Assembly: GCF_900113135.1 (NCBI RefSeq) | Contig: NZ_FOOH01000016.1 | Span: forward strand, 1-64,000 | Length of the DNA: 64,000 bases | Reading direction: 5' to 3' | DNA from: Salegentibacter agarivorans | Lineage (GTDB): Bacteria > Bacteroidota > Bacteroidia > Flavobacteriales > Flavobacteriaceae | Part shown: piece by piece, positions 55,576-64,000 of the stretch | Layout: each line of letters opens with the position of its first letter | Position numbering within the stretch: position 1 is the stretch's first letter | Made by a program: the position numbers and the translations under genes | The notes under the pieces: model-generated | Seen by the model: the letters and a program-made list of their open reading frames with translations, nothing else | Databases searched by the model: none | What the model was told of the DNA's origin: nothing

Positions 55576-56750
55576 CAGCAACCAAATACAAACAAACAGA
55601 AGTAGGCTTGATTCCGGAGGATTGGGAAGTGAGAACACTTGGTGAAATAGCAAAAGTAATAGGTGGTGGTACGCCTAAGACAAATGTCTTACAGTATTGG
55701 AATGGAAATATCTCCTGGTTTACTCCCACTGAAGTCGGTGAGCGAAAATATTTAAAGGAGAGTAAAAGAAAAATATCCTTAGAAGGGCTTCAGAATTCCT
55801 CCGCTCAAATATTGCCTATTGGCACTATTTTACTCACAAGCAGAGCGGGAATTGGAGATTTAGGAATTCTAACCAAAGAAGCATCTACAAATCAGGGATT
55901 TCAATCTTTGTTAGTTTATGAGGACTACTACAATGAATACATTTATTATTTACTCTCTACTTTAAAATCTAAAATTATAAGTAAAGCAAGTGGTAGTACT
56001 TTTCTTGAAATCAGTCCGAGCAAAGTTAAAGAAGTTACTGCAGCCGTCCCCCAAACCCTCACCGAACAGAAAGCCATTGCCAGGGTGCTGAGTGATACCG
56101 ATGCCCTCATCCAGGCTCTTGAAAAAAAGATCGCCAAGAAAGCAATGATTAAAAAAGGCGCAATGCAGGAACTGCTGAAGCCTAAGGAGGGGTGGGAAGT
56201 AAAAACCTTGGAAGAATTATTTTTATTAAAACAAGGGTTGCAATGTCCAGTTGAAGAACAATATGAATTAAAGAAAGAAGGTTTAGTTAGGTTCGTTAGG
56301 ATTGTGGATTTAACCAATAACAAAGAATTACCAAGATATATTAGTAAACCTAATTCCTCTCATATTATAAAAGACACGGATCTCTTTATGGTTAGATATG
56401 GTAGTCCAGGATTATTAGGTTATGGATTTAATGGAGTCATTGCTAATAATTTATTTCGTTTGATCCCTAAAACATCCATTTTCCCAAAATTCTTTTACCA
56501 CCTTTTTACGTATAGAAATGATGATGTCTTAAATCTGTCAAGTTCGACTACAATGGCAGCAATTAGTTTCAGAGCTTTAAATCAAATGGAAATTGAATAT
56601 CCATCTAAAAAGGAGCAAATAGAGACAGCTGAAATTCTTTCTGATATGGACAAAGAAATTGAGCAGCTGGAGCAAAGGCTAGCGAAGTATCAAAATGTAA
56701 AACAAGGAATGATGCAGCAGTTGTTAACCGGGAAAATAAGGTTGGTATGA
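55566..56750 (+). CDS. hsdS: Type I specificity subunit HsdS
   Basis: The 394-residue protein has two target-recognition domains, each ending in a conserved coiled spacer. The first starts LIPEDWEVRTLGEIAKVIGGGTPKT with the typical GWFTPTE-like region, the second starts EGWEVKTLEELFLLKQG. Coils (LSDTDALIQALEKKIAKKA and LSDMDKEIEQLEQRLAKYQ) bring HsdM and HsdR together. It overlaps hsdM by 10 bases and the next gene by 4. Target sequence cannot be told. Confidence 0.95.
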   Translation: MELTATKYKQTEVGLIPEDWEVRTLGEIAKVIGGGTPKTNVLQYWNGNISWFTPTEVGERKYLKESKRKISLEGLQNSSAQILPIGTILLTSRAGIGDLGILTKEASTNQGFQSLLVYEDYYNEYIYYLLSTLKSKIISKASGSTFLEISPSKVKEVTAAVPQTLTEQKAIARVLSDTDALIQALEKKIAKKAMIKKGAMQELLKPKEGWEVKTLEELFLLKQGLQCPVEEQYELKKEGLVRFVRIVDLTNNKELPRYISKPNSSHIIKDTDLFMVRYGSPGLLGYGFNGVIANNLFRLIPKTSIFPKFFYHLFTYRNDDVLNLSSSTTMAAISFRALNQMEIEYPSKKEQIETAEILSDMDKEIEQLEQRLAKYQNVKQGMMQQLLTGKIRLV

Positions 56751-57286
56751 GTGAGGTTTTAGAAGACAAACTACAAATTAATTTTGATGGCAGCTGGTTT
56801 CAATCAAGGTACTATGTATATGTAATAACTGTAGTTCACAACCTTAAAACCTTCTATTATATAGGGCAAACAGGGGATAGAAAATATACCGCTGCTCGTT
56901 CTCCATTCTATAGATTATGGGGGCATTTTAATCCATATAATTCAAAAAGCGGAACAGACTCCCAATTAATAAAGGCTTTATTTAAAAAAGGCATTTTAGA
57001 GAAGATAAAGGGTATAAGTAAAAGACAGATTATAGATAAAGCCTTATTTGAAAAGAAAATTTTAATCGCGACCAGTTTTTATCCAATTGAGGAATTCATT
57101 AACGATGAAACAATAGAACATAAGCGAAAAAGAAAAGTAGCAGAATCTATAGAAACTGCATTGATAAATATGTTTGAAGCAGATATCCTTTTTAATGATT
57201 TAAATAAAATAGGGCATGCGAATGTAAAAATTACCGAAGAGGATCTTCAAATGGCACAGATAATATTTAACGATGTGAAAAAATAG
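56747..57286 (+). CDS. GIY-YIG-like nuclease domain protein
   Basis: The 179-residue protein shows the GIY-YIG order: YVYVI (23-27), YYIGQT (37-42), a conserved R56 and H60, and an acidic metal-ligand candidate (E133 or E136) in the SIETALINMF helix. The family cuts DNA in repair, homing and anti-phage settings. It starts 4 bases inside the hsdS end and so is translationally coupled to the restriction operon, an unusual place for it. Confidence 0.68.
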   Translation: MSEVLEDKLQINFDGSWFQSRYYVYVITVVHNLKTFYYIGQTGDRKYTAARSPFYRLWGHFNPYNSKSGTDSQLIKALFKKGILEKIKGISKRQIIDKALFEKKILIATSFYPIEEFINDETIEHKRKRKVAESIETALINMFEADILFNDLNKIGHANVKITEEDLQMAQIIFNDVKK

Positions 57287-57292
57287 ATTTAA

Positions 57293-58774
57293 ATGATTGA
57301 AGCTAAAGTTTTATATGCAGCAACCAAACAGGATAAAACAATTCAGGCAGAAATAAAGAAGGTAAACGCTGTTCTAAGTCAAGATTTACAAATTCCATAT
57401 TATCAAAGGCCATATAGATGGCAGGAGAAAAATGTTTTACAGCTTTTAGAAGATATTTACGGAAGTTGGAAACAAGTAAAGAGTGCCTATAGAATTGGAA
57501 GCGTTATTTTGTTTGAAAATGAAAAAAGTGATTTTTATGTCATTGATGGGCAACAACGTATTACTACCCTTATATTAATTCTACGGCAGTTAAAATCTGA
57601 GGAAGCAATTACTTTATCTAAGAAGCTTAGCTTCAATCATAGCGATTCAGAAAAGTGTATCCGAAGGAATAATGTTTTTATAGATGATTGGTTATCGGAA
57701 AATGTACGAAAGGAGAAAGCAGATTTTTTAAACTATATAAATAAGTTTTGTGAATTTGTAGAGATAAGAGTTACAAGCCTTTCTGAAGCTTTTCAGATGT
57801 TCGATTCGCAAAATAGCCGGGGTAAAAGTTTGGAAGCCTATAATTTATTAAAAGCCTACCACATTAGAGCAATGGAAGATGAGGAAGCTACAGCAACAGA
57901 TAAAATTGAGAGTGACCGAAGGTGGGAAAATGCTACTCGTTTTGTACTCGACCCATTAAATACAAGAAGCAATCCTCAAGATATTCTTAAAAAACTTTTC
58001 AATGAACAGCTTTATCGTACAAGAGTTTGGAGTAGAAAACAGGCGGCTTATAAATTCAATAAAAATGCTATTGATGAATTTAAAGGACATACCATTAGAT
58101 CGAAAGAGGAAATGGAATATCCATTTCACAATAGTAATTTATTACATTCAGTTGCATTAAACTATTTTAACTCTTTACAAGTTCAGGTAAAAGGGATGAA
58201 ATCCCGGTTTAACCAAAAGCATTTATCCAACGTTAACGATTTTGTTGCTATTAATCAGCCTTTAATAAATGGTAAATCTTTTTTCGATTACGTAGAGTCT
58301 TATGTAGAGATTTACAAACAGCTATTCATTATCAAAAAAGACGATTATTTTCTGAAGGAATTTAAAGGTTTCTATGAGGCACAGTGTAATTACCCTAAAA
58401 GCTATAGAGATGGTGACAAATACTTAAAAGAACTTTATAAATCCCTAATCATTTTAGTTTTTGATAAATACGGAGAAGATGGCGTTAATAAATTATATAA
58501 AGAGCTTTATGCAATTGTATATCGTTTACGCTTAGAAAAACAACAAGTAAAGTATGCAGCAGTAGCTAAGTACCCATCCGATATGAAAATTTTCTCAATA
58601 ATAGAACAAAGCAAGAATTACTTTGAATTGAGAAAATTAACGGAGCTGGCTAAAAAGAGAATTGCATGTTCAAAAGTAGAAAATGTTATCGTCGAATTTT
58701 TTATAGATTTTGGGGTCAAAATCAGAAAAGACAATAACAAAGTAGATTTGTCAAAATTTGATATTGAAGATTAA
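57293..58774 (+). CDS. DUF262 protein without an HNH domain (GmrS-like)
   Basis: The 493-residue protein has a DUF262 (ParB-like NTPase) domain with IPYYQRPYRW near residue 34 and the key motif DGQQR at residues 85-89, and a later FDSQNSRGKSLEAYNLLKAY. The GmrSD-type systems that cleave glucosylated or otherwise modified phage DNA have a DUF262 part and a DUF1524 HNH part. This protein lacks a clear HNH motif at its end. Its stop codon overlaps the start of the next gene by one base; the two are translationally coupled. Confidence 0.85.
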   Translation: MIEAKVLYAATKQDKTIQAEIKKVNAVLSQDLQIPYYQRPYRWQEKNVLQLLEDIYGSWKQVKSAYRIGSVILFENEKSDFYVIDGQQRITTLILILRQLKSEEAITLSKKLSFNHSDSEKCIRRNNVFIDDWLSENVRKEKADFLNYINKFCEFVEIRVTSLSEAFQMFDSQNSRGKSLEAYNLLKAYHIRAMEDEEATATDKIESDRRWENATRFVLDPLNTRSNPQDILKKLFNEQLYRTRVWSRKQAAYKFNKNAIDEFKGHTIRSKEEMEYPFHNSNLLHSVALNYFNSLQVQVKGMKSRFNQKHLSNVNDFVAINQPLINGKSFFDYVESYVEIYKQLFIIKKDDYFLKEFKGFYEAQCNYPKSYRDGDKYLKELYKSLIILVFDKYGEDGVNKLYKELYAIVYRLRLEKQQVKYAAVAKYPSDMKIFSIIEQSKNYFELRKLTELAKKRIACSKVENVIVEFFIDFGVKIRKDNNKVDLSKFDIED

Positions 58775-60612
58775 TGGAAGTAAAAGAGTTAAATAAAAGT
58801 ATTCGAGAAATTTTCCAATGGAATTATGTCGTGCCTTTGTACCAAAGGAATTACGCCTGGTCTGATGATGAAATACATCAATTAATACGAGATATTTATG
58901 AAAATTACATCAAAGACCCAAAGGGCTTTTATTTCATTGGAACATTGGTCGTCCTGAAAAGAAAAAACGGAGATTTTGAAGTCATAGATGGTCAACAAAG
59001 ATTAACTACACTTTCATTAATAGCTAAAAAACTAGATCCAAATCTTCATACTTCAAAATTACAATATGATTCCAGACCTGAAGTTGAAAGTTTTTTAAGT
59101 ACTTACTTTCAAAGAGGTGAAGTAGCAGTTACCACAACAAATCATTTAGTTTCTCATTTTAATGAAGCTATTGAATATATTGAAAATGTTGATTTGGAAG
59201 CAGAAGATTTTAAGACGCTTCATTTTATTGATTATTTGAAGGAAGATTCTATTGATGAATTTAAAAATTATTTTTTCAAACAGGTTCAACTGGTTAAGGT
59301 AGAAATACCTTCTGATACAGATGTTGCCCATTATTTTGAGGTAATGAACAACCGCGGTGATCAGTTAGAAGAACATGAAATAGTAAAAGCCAGGCTTTTA
59401 GATAAAATTCAAGTTTATAAAACTGGATCTGCTCAGTTTTCAAAAATTTGGGATGCTTGTTCACAAATGAATGAGCCTATACAACGCTTATTTAGTAAAA
59501 CCGATAGAGAAAGTTTTTTCGGAAAAGAATACGATAGTTGTTACTTCGAAAGTGATAAGACATCTAAGAAGGAAACAGAAAACCAGGGGAATTCTTCTTT
59601 AAGTATTGAGAGGATTCTAAATGGTGAATCAATATTGATAGATGATGAAGACAGGGATAAAGGAGATGAAGAAGCCTTTGAAGCTATTATTGATTTTCCT
59701 AACTTTTTGATGCATGTTTTAAAGCTATACTTTTTTGATAATAAAGCATTGGATATCCCTTTAAATGGAGACGAACTCTTAAAATGGTTTGAGAAGTTAG
59801 AAGAAAAAATAGATCCACTTGAATTTATTGATAAACTATTATTTTATAGAGTAGTTTTCGATCGTTTCATTGTAACAGTTATTGAAGACGAAAAATCTGA
59901 AGATAACACGAAATGGATATTACATAAGCCTAAACGTTATTATAATGAAAAACAGAATAGTAACCGATTAATTTATAAAAATTCATTTGAGGAACTCCAA
60001 GAGCCAATTATCAAATGTCTTTCCATGTTACAGGTTACCTTTAGGACGAAAAAATATAAGAATTATCTACAGGAAATTTTATTCTGGTTTAATGAGGTTG
60101 ATGATTTAAAAATCCAATCGAAGGAATACTTAAATAAATTGAATGGCTTAGTACTAGAAACTTATAACAGTAATAAAAATTTCGAGAGTCTGATACCACT
60201 TCCTCATTATAATAAGGGAACCAGTACACCTCACTTTCTTTTTAATTTTATAGATTATCTCTATTGGACTGAAAGTCCAGAAAAATTCAATTTTGAATTC
60301 AAATACAGGAATTCAGTTGAACATCACTTGCCGCAATCCTACCGAAATACCGATAATGAGAATGTACTAGATTGCTTAGGTAATTTGTGTTTAGTTAGTA
60401 AAAGTGGTAATTCTAAAATGAATGATGAATCACCAAAAGGGAAGGCAGACCCAAAAGGAAAGTATTATAATGAGAACCTACCTGCAAAACAGCTAACTAT
60501 GTATAAAATAACGAATTCAAATGGTCAATGGGGAGAAGCTGAAATATTAAATCATTACAATGATATTCTGGATCTACTAAATAGAAGAAACGAAATTTTA
60601 CCTATAAAATGA
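58774..60612 (+). CDS. DUF262-DUF1524 (GmrSD-like) nuclease
   Basis: The 612-residue protein combines a DUF262 domain (PLYQRNYAWSDDEI, DGQQR at 72-76, EVMNNRGDQLEEHEIVKARL) with a C-terminal HNH-type domain with VEHHLPQS (E516-H517-H518) and LGNLCLVSKSGNSKMND. This is the GmrSD architecture, associated with restriction of modified DNA. Its start overlaps the previous DUF262 gene and its end overlaps hsdR by 4 bases. The pairing of an HNH-less and an HNH-bearing DUF262 protein is notable. Confidence 0.9.
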   Translation: MEVKELNKSIREIFQWNYVVPLYQRNYAWSDDEIHQLIRDIYENYIKDPKGFYFIGTLVVLKRKNGDFEVIDGQQRLTTLSLIAKKLDPNLHTSKLQYDSRPEVESFLSTYFQRGEVAVTTTNHLVSHFNEAIEYIENVDLEAEDFKTLHFIDYLKEDSIDEFKNYFFKQVQLVKVEIPSDTDVAHYFEVMNNRGDQLEEHEIVKARLLDKIQVYKTGSAQFSKIWDACSQMNEPIQRLFSKTDRESFFGKEYDSCYFESDKTSKKETENQGNSSLSIERILNGESILIDDEDRDKGDEEAFEAIIDFPNFLMHVLKLYFFDNKALDIPLNGDELLKWFEKLEEKIDPLEFIDKLLFYRVVFDRFIVTVIEDEKSEDNTKWILHKPKRYYNEKQNSNRLIYKNSFEELQEPIIKCLSMLQVTFRTKKYKNYLQEILFWFNEVDDLKIQSKEYLNKLNGLVLETYNSNKNFESLIPLPHYNKGTSTPHFLFNFIDYLYWTESPEKFNFEFKYRNSVEHHLPQSYRNTDNENVLDCLGNLCLVSKSGNSKMNDESPKGKADPKGKYYNENLPAKQLTMYKITNSNGQWGEAEILNHYNDILDLLNRRNEILPIK

Positions 60613-63600
60613 GCCAAATAACCGACCTTGAACGCATTACCCAAAACCGGGTGGTCAAACTCTTTCAAAAAGAGTTAAGTTATACGTACCTGGGAAACTG
60701 GGAGGAACGAGAAGGCAACAGCAATATTGAGGAAGCCTTACTTAAGAAATATCTGGAGGAAAAAGAATATTCCACAGCACAGATCAATAAAGCCATTTTC
60801 GAACTGCAACAGGTAGCAACCAATTTCAATGATAGCTTATACACTACAAATAAAGAAGTTTACAATAAGTTACGTTTTGGTGTAAAGGTAAAAGTTACTG
60901 CAAGCGAAAATTATGATACTGTTCACCTCATAAACTGGGAAGATCCAGAAGACAATTATTTTTACATAGCCGAGGAAGTAAACTACAAAGGAGAAAAAAC
61001 CAAACGGCCAGATGTGGTACTTTACATAAACGGGATAGCAGTGGCGGTTTTGGAACTTAAAAGAGGTATTGTAGGTATCGGTGAAGGCATCCGCCAAAAC
61101 ATCACCAACCTACAGGATAGGTTTATAAGACCATTCTTTGCAACCAATCAAATTCTCTTTGCCGGAAATGACTCAGAAGGACTTCGCTATGGCACAATCA
61201 GCAGCCCGGAGAAATTTTACTTAAGCTGGAAAGAAGACGAACAAGACTCTTCCCGCCTTTTGCTTGATAAGTATCTCATTAAAATGTGTTCTAAGGAACG
61301 TCTCATAGAACTCATTCATAAATTTGTTCTGTTCGATGCTGGTATTAAAAAACTGCCGCGGGTTCATCAGTATTTTGGGGTAAAAGAAGCTCGGAAATTT
61401 GTCAATCGCTACGAAGGAGGGATCATTTGGCATACGCAGGGAAGCGGTAAGAGTTTAACTATGGTCTACCTGGCAAAATGGATTTTGGAAAATAATCCAA
61501 AGGCACGTATTGCAATTGTGACAGATCGCGATGAACTCGATAAGCAAATTGAAGGGGTATTTTCAGATGCAGGTGAAGAAATATTTCGAACCAAAAGCGG
61601 TCGGGATTTAATGAGCAAACTAGCGCAGCCTAGTCCGCGTTTATTATGTTCACTTGTACATAAATTCGGTAAGAAAGATGTGGCGAATTTCAATAAATAC
61701 ATCGAGGAACTTAAAGAAAACCCCGTCCAGATATCGGGAGAAATATTTGTATTTGTAGATGAGTGCCATAGAACTCAAAGCGGTAAACTGCACAAAACTA
61801 TGAAGGCGATGTTGCCAAATGCAGTCTTTGTTGGCTTTACCGGTACACCCCTGCTTAAGAAAGACAAACAAACCAGCCTTGAGATTTTTGGGCAATATAT
61901 TCATACTTATAAATTTGATGAAGGTGTGGAGGATAAAGTAATTCTCGACCTTATGTATGAAGCCCGTGATATTGATCAAAAACTAACTTCTCAAAGAAAG
62001 GTAGACGAATGGTTCAAAGCTAAAACCAAAGGTTTGAACGATTACCAGCAGGCAGAGTTGAAAAAGAAGTGGGGTACTATGCAAAATGTATTGAGCAGCA
62101 GGTCCCGAATGGACAAGATAGTTGCCGATATTATCTTTGACTTTTCTACAAAACGGTTGTTGATGTCTTCCAGAAGCAACGCCATTTTGGTGGCAAATAG
62201 CATCTATGAAGCTTGTGAATATTACAAGCTCTTTCAAAAAACCGAATTTAAAAACAAATGTGCCGTTGTCACCAGTTATAACCCTCATACTAGTGATGTT
62301 ACTTCAGAAGATACAGGTGCAAATACTGAAACCCAGAAAGAATCTATTTATAATCTTTATGAAGAAATATTAAAGGGTGTTTCGCCCCAGCCCAATAAAA
62401 CTAAAACAGAAACTTACGAAGACTGGGCAAAGGCTAAATTCATTAAGGAACCTGCTAATATGAAATTGCTCATCGTGGTATCAAAACTCCTTACAGGATT
62501 TGATGCGCCAAGTTGTGCCTATATTTATTTAGATAAAAGTATGCAGGATCACGGTTTGTTTCAGGCTATTTGCCGCACTAACCGTGTGGACGGGGAAGAT
62601 AAAGATTATGGCTATATCGTAGATTATCGCAATATGTTTGACAGTGTGGGGGAAGCCATCTCAGTCTACACCTCTGAACTGGACATGGATAACTTTGAAA
62701 ATGCGGATATAGGCATAATGCTTAAGGATAGATTGGAAGCCGGTAAACAACGACTTGATAATGCAATGGAGGAATTGGCTTTACTGTGTGAGCCGGTTCA
62801 GCCTCCAAAAGGCACACTGGAGTATCAGCATTATTTCTGCGGAAACCCCGAAAACGAGAACGATTTAAAGGATACAGCCTTGAGACGTACGCAACTGTAT
62901 AAAAAAACAGTTGCATTTATTCGCGCTTATGCTAACATAGCTGATGAATTGACCGAGGCTGGTTATTCGTTAAACGAAATAAGAAACATGGAAAAGGATC
63001 TGGATTTCTATGTAAAACTTCGTGATCAGATTAAAAAAGCATCAGGTGAAACTCTGGATATGAAAACTTATGAAGCAGATATGCGGCATTTACTGGATGC
63101 CTATATCCAGGCTGAAGAAGCCGAGGACATAACACCCTTCGAGGGAATGACCCTACTGGACATCATCTCTAACGAAAGTGTAGCCGCCGCAATAAATTCA
63201 TTACCTAAAGGAATAAAAGGAAATAAAGGAGCTGTTGCAGAAACTATTGAAAATAATGTGAGGAGAAAAATCATCAAAGAGCAACATATAGATCCTACAT
63301 TTTTTGAAAAAATGTCTAAGCTTTTGGACGAATTAATTAAAGAGCGGAAATTAAATGCTGTCTCTTATGAAGAATATTTGCAACGTATTGCTGAATTAGC
63401 AAAGCAAACCAATAAAGGATTTGGAGACGATACCCCGGAAACAGTAAATTCGACGGGGATGCGTGCACTGTATAATAATTTAGATCAGGATGAAAATATA
63501 GTTGTAAAGCTGGATCATCAATTAAAACAAAACATTCCTGCCGACTGGCGTGGGCATCCGGCGAAGGAAAATGTTGTAAAGCATACCATTTATAATACAC

Positions 63601-63728
63601 TCTTGCAGAATTTACCAACTGAAAACCCAACACCAGATCAAATAGTGGAAGAGCCACCTGCAGGCTATGGGGTTCCCTCCAAAGTTGAAAAAATATTTGA
63701 AATTATAACCGAGCAACCGGAATATTAA
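60609..63728 (+). CDS. hsdR: Type I restriction endonuclease subunit HsdR
   Basis: The 1039-residue protein has an N-terminal PD-(D/E)XK nuclease domain (RPDVVLYINGIAVAVLELKR: D135, E149, K151), a superfamily 2 helicase core with Walker A WHTQGSGKSL near 272 and DECH box FVDECHRTQ near 389, then KLLTGFDAPSCAYIYLDK and QAICRTNRVD. This is a complete HsdR. It translocates DNA and cuts unmethylated sites. It overlaps the previous gene by 4 bases and the next by one. Confidence 0.96.
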   Translation: MSQITDLERITQNRVVKLFQKELSYTYLGNWEEREGNSNIEEALLKKYLEEKEYSTAQINKAIFELQQVATNFNDSLYTTNKEVYNKLRFGVKVKVTASENYDTVHLINWEDPEDNYFYIAEEVNYKGEKTKRPDVVLYINGIAVAVLELKRGIVGIGEGIRQNITNLQDRFIRPFFATNQILFAGNDSEGLRYGTISSPEKFYLSWKEDEQDSSRLLLDKYLIKMCSKERLIELIHKFVLFDAGIKKLPRVHQYFGVKEARKFVNRYEGGIIWHTQGSGKSLTMVYLAKWILENNPKARIAIVTDRDELDKQIEGVFSDAGEEIFRTKSGRDLMSKLAQPSPRLLCSLVHKFGKKDVANFNKYIEELKENPVQISGEIFVFVDECHRTQSGKLHKTMKAMLPNAVFVGFTGTPLLKKDKQTSLEIFGQYIHTYKFDEGVEDKVILDLMYEARDIDQKLTSQRKVDEWFKAKTKGLNDYQQAELKKKWGTMQNVLSSRSRMDKIVADIIFDFSTKRLLMSSRSNAILVANSIYEACEYYKLFQKTEFKNKCAVVTSYNPHTSDVTSEDTGANTETQKESIYNLYEEILKGVSPQPNKTKTETYEDWAKAKFIKEPANMKLLIVVSKLLTGFDAPSCAYIYLDKSMQDHGLFQAICRTNRVDGEDKDYGYIVDYRNMFDSVGEAISVYTSELDMDNFENADIGIMLKDRLEAGKQRLDNAMEELALLCEPVQPPKGTLEYQHYFCGNPENENDLKDTALRRTQLYKKTVAFIRAYANIADELTEAGYSLNEIRNMEKDLDFYVKLRDQIKKASGETLDMKTYEADMRHLLDAYIQAEEAEDITPFEGMTLLDIISNESVAAAINSLPKGIKGNKGAVAETIENNVRRKIIKEQHIDPTFFEKMSKLLDELIKERKLNAVSYEEYLQRIAELAKQTNKGFGDDTPETVNSTGMRALYNNLDQDENIVVKLDHQLKQNIPADWRGHPAKENVVKHTIYNTLLQNLPTENPTPDQIVEEPPAGYGVPSKVEKIFEIITEQPEY

Positions 63729-64000
63729 TGCAGCAGTTGAAATTGGGAAATATCGAAATTGAAGTAGAACAGAAGGATATTAAAAATATTCATTTAAGTG
63801 TCTATCCTCCCAATGGAAGGGTACGTATTGCCGCACCTCAAAAAATGGATATGGATACCATCCGGGTCTTTGCAATTTCAAAACTTCAATGGATTAAAAA
63901 CCAGAAAAAAGCTTTACTGGAGCAGGAACGGGAACCCCAAAGGGAGTTCATAGAACGAGAGAGCCATTACTTTTTAGGTAAAAGATATTTGCTAAAAATC
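63728..64000 (+). CDS. M48/YgjP-like metallopeptidase, N-terminal part
   Basis: The frame opens at ATG 63,728, whose A is the last base of the hsdR stop codon, and runs off the window. The first 91 residues (IHLSVYPPNGRVRIAAPQKM, then ISKLQWIKNQKKALLEQE, then RESHYFLGKRYLLKI) match the beginning of the YgjP/DUF45 metal-dependent peptidases that commonly follow hsdR in type I operons. The HExxH motif lies beyond the window. Confidence 0.85.
   Translation, partial: MQQLKLGNIEIEVEQKDIKNIHLSVYPPNGRVRIAAPQKMDMDTIRVFAISKLQWIKNQKKALLEQEREPQREFIERESHYFLGKRYLLKI

Noticed and set aside
1-64000. CRISPR arrays, tRNA or rRNA genes
   Set aside because: No regularly spaced direct repeats with unique spacers were seen; the only tRNA-like structure is the tmRNA end, and no rRNA-like sequence was recognised.
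21008-64000. Insertion sequences with transposase genes in the island
   Set aside because: No DDE or other transposase-like frame was recognised; the repeats seen are not bounded by known insertion-sequence ends.

Overview
The window looks like the chromosome of a marine member of the Flavobacteriaceae (Bacteroidota), in the range of Gramella/Christiangramia, Salegentibacter or Zunongwangia. This rests on low GC content, promoters with the Bacteroidota -7 box (TAnnTTTG) upstream of kdsA and ssrA, a tmRNA tag of GEDNYALAA, a TonB-receptor/TPR gene pair, a mobilization protein of the BfmA/BtgA type and an IntDOT-like integrase. The genus is inferred from general character only.

Bases 1-20,350 are ordinary core chromosome: a PiT-type phosphate permease, an outer-membrane barrel with its large TPR partner, an FtsE-type ATPase, typA/bipA, a DinB-family protein, kdsA, an osmolyte-uptake-like operon (porin, BCCT carrier, universal stress protein), a secreted endonuclease/phosphatase-family protein, a small self-regulated membrane-protein locus with two matching operator palindromes, an MpaB-like oxygenase, a DUF2809 protein and a saccharopine-dehydrogenase-like enzyme. 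The extreme left edge may hold the 5' part of a group II intron placed directly behind a terminator.

The core block ends at ssrA (tmRNA, 20,349-20,748). A tyrosine recombinase of the IntDOT type follows directly, preceded by four copies of ATCGAGACC that look like integrase arm sites. From here to the right edge nearly everything is accessory, and the region is best read as a genomic island. No second attachment site was found.

Bases 22,300-26,700 carry an S41 peptidase, an alpha/beta hydrolase, a membrane LytTR regulator and a MotA/TolQ/ExbB-like protein. Bases 26,800-34,900 hold ten genes, all on the minus strand, mostly secreted, lipoprotein or membrane proteins. Their spacers share conserved segments, an arrangement resembling a gene-cassette array.

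Bases 35,050-38,500 are the wreck of a mobilizable element: a strongly structured oriT-like region, an intact BfmA/BtgA-type gene, a truncated relaxase and a three-gene operon (HTH protein, replication-like protein, DnaC/IstB-like ATPase).

Bases 39,000-46,300 mix a leishmanolysin-like lipoprotein, small orphan genes, a YqiA-like hydrolase, a WYL regulator, a methyltransferase, a repeat protein and four unrecognised genes, one of which has a paralogue at 46,699.

Bases 47,380-64,000 look like a defence island. First come a TerB-like protein, a coiled-coil membrane protein, a vWA-like lipoprotein and a secreted FG-GAP-like protein, packed together. Next are a NucS-like nuclease and an unrecognised 507-residue protein. 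Last is a type I restriction-modification operon (hsdM, hsdS, hsdR and an M48/YgjP-like metallopeptidase) in which a GIY-YIG-like protein and two DUF262 proteins sit between hsdS and hsdR. The tight overlaps suggest that the whole restriction operon is one transcription unit.
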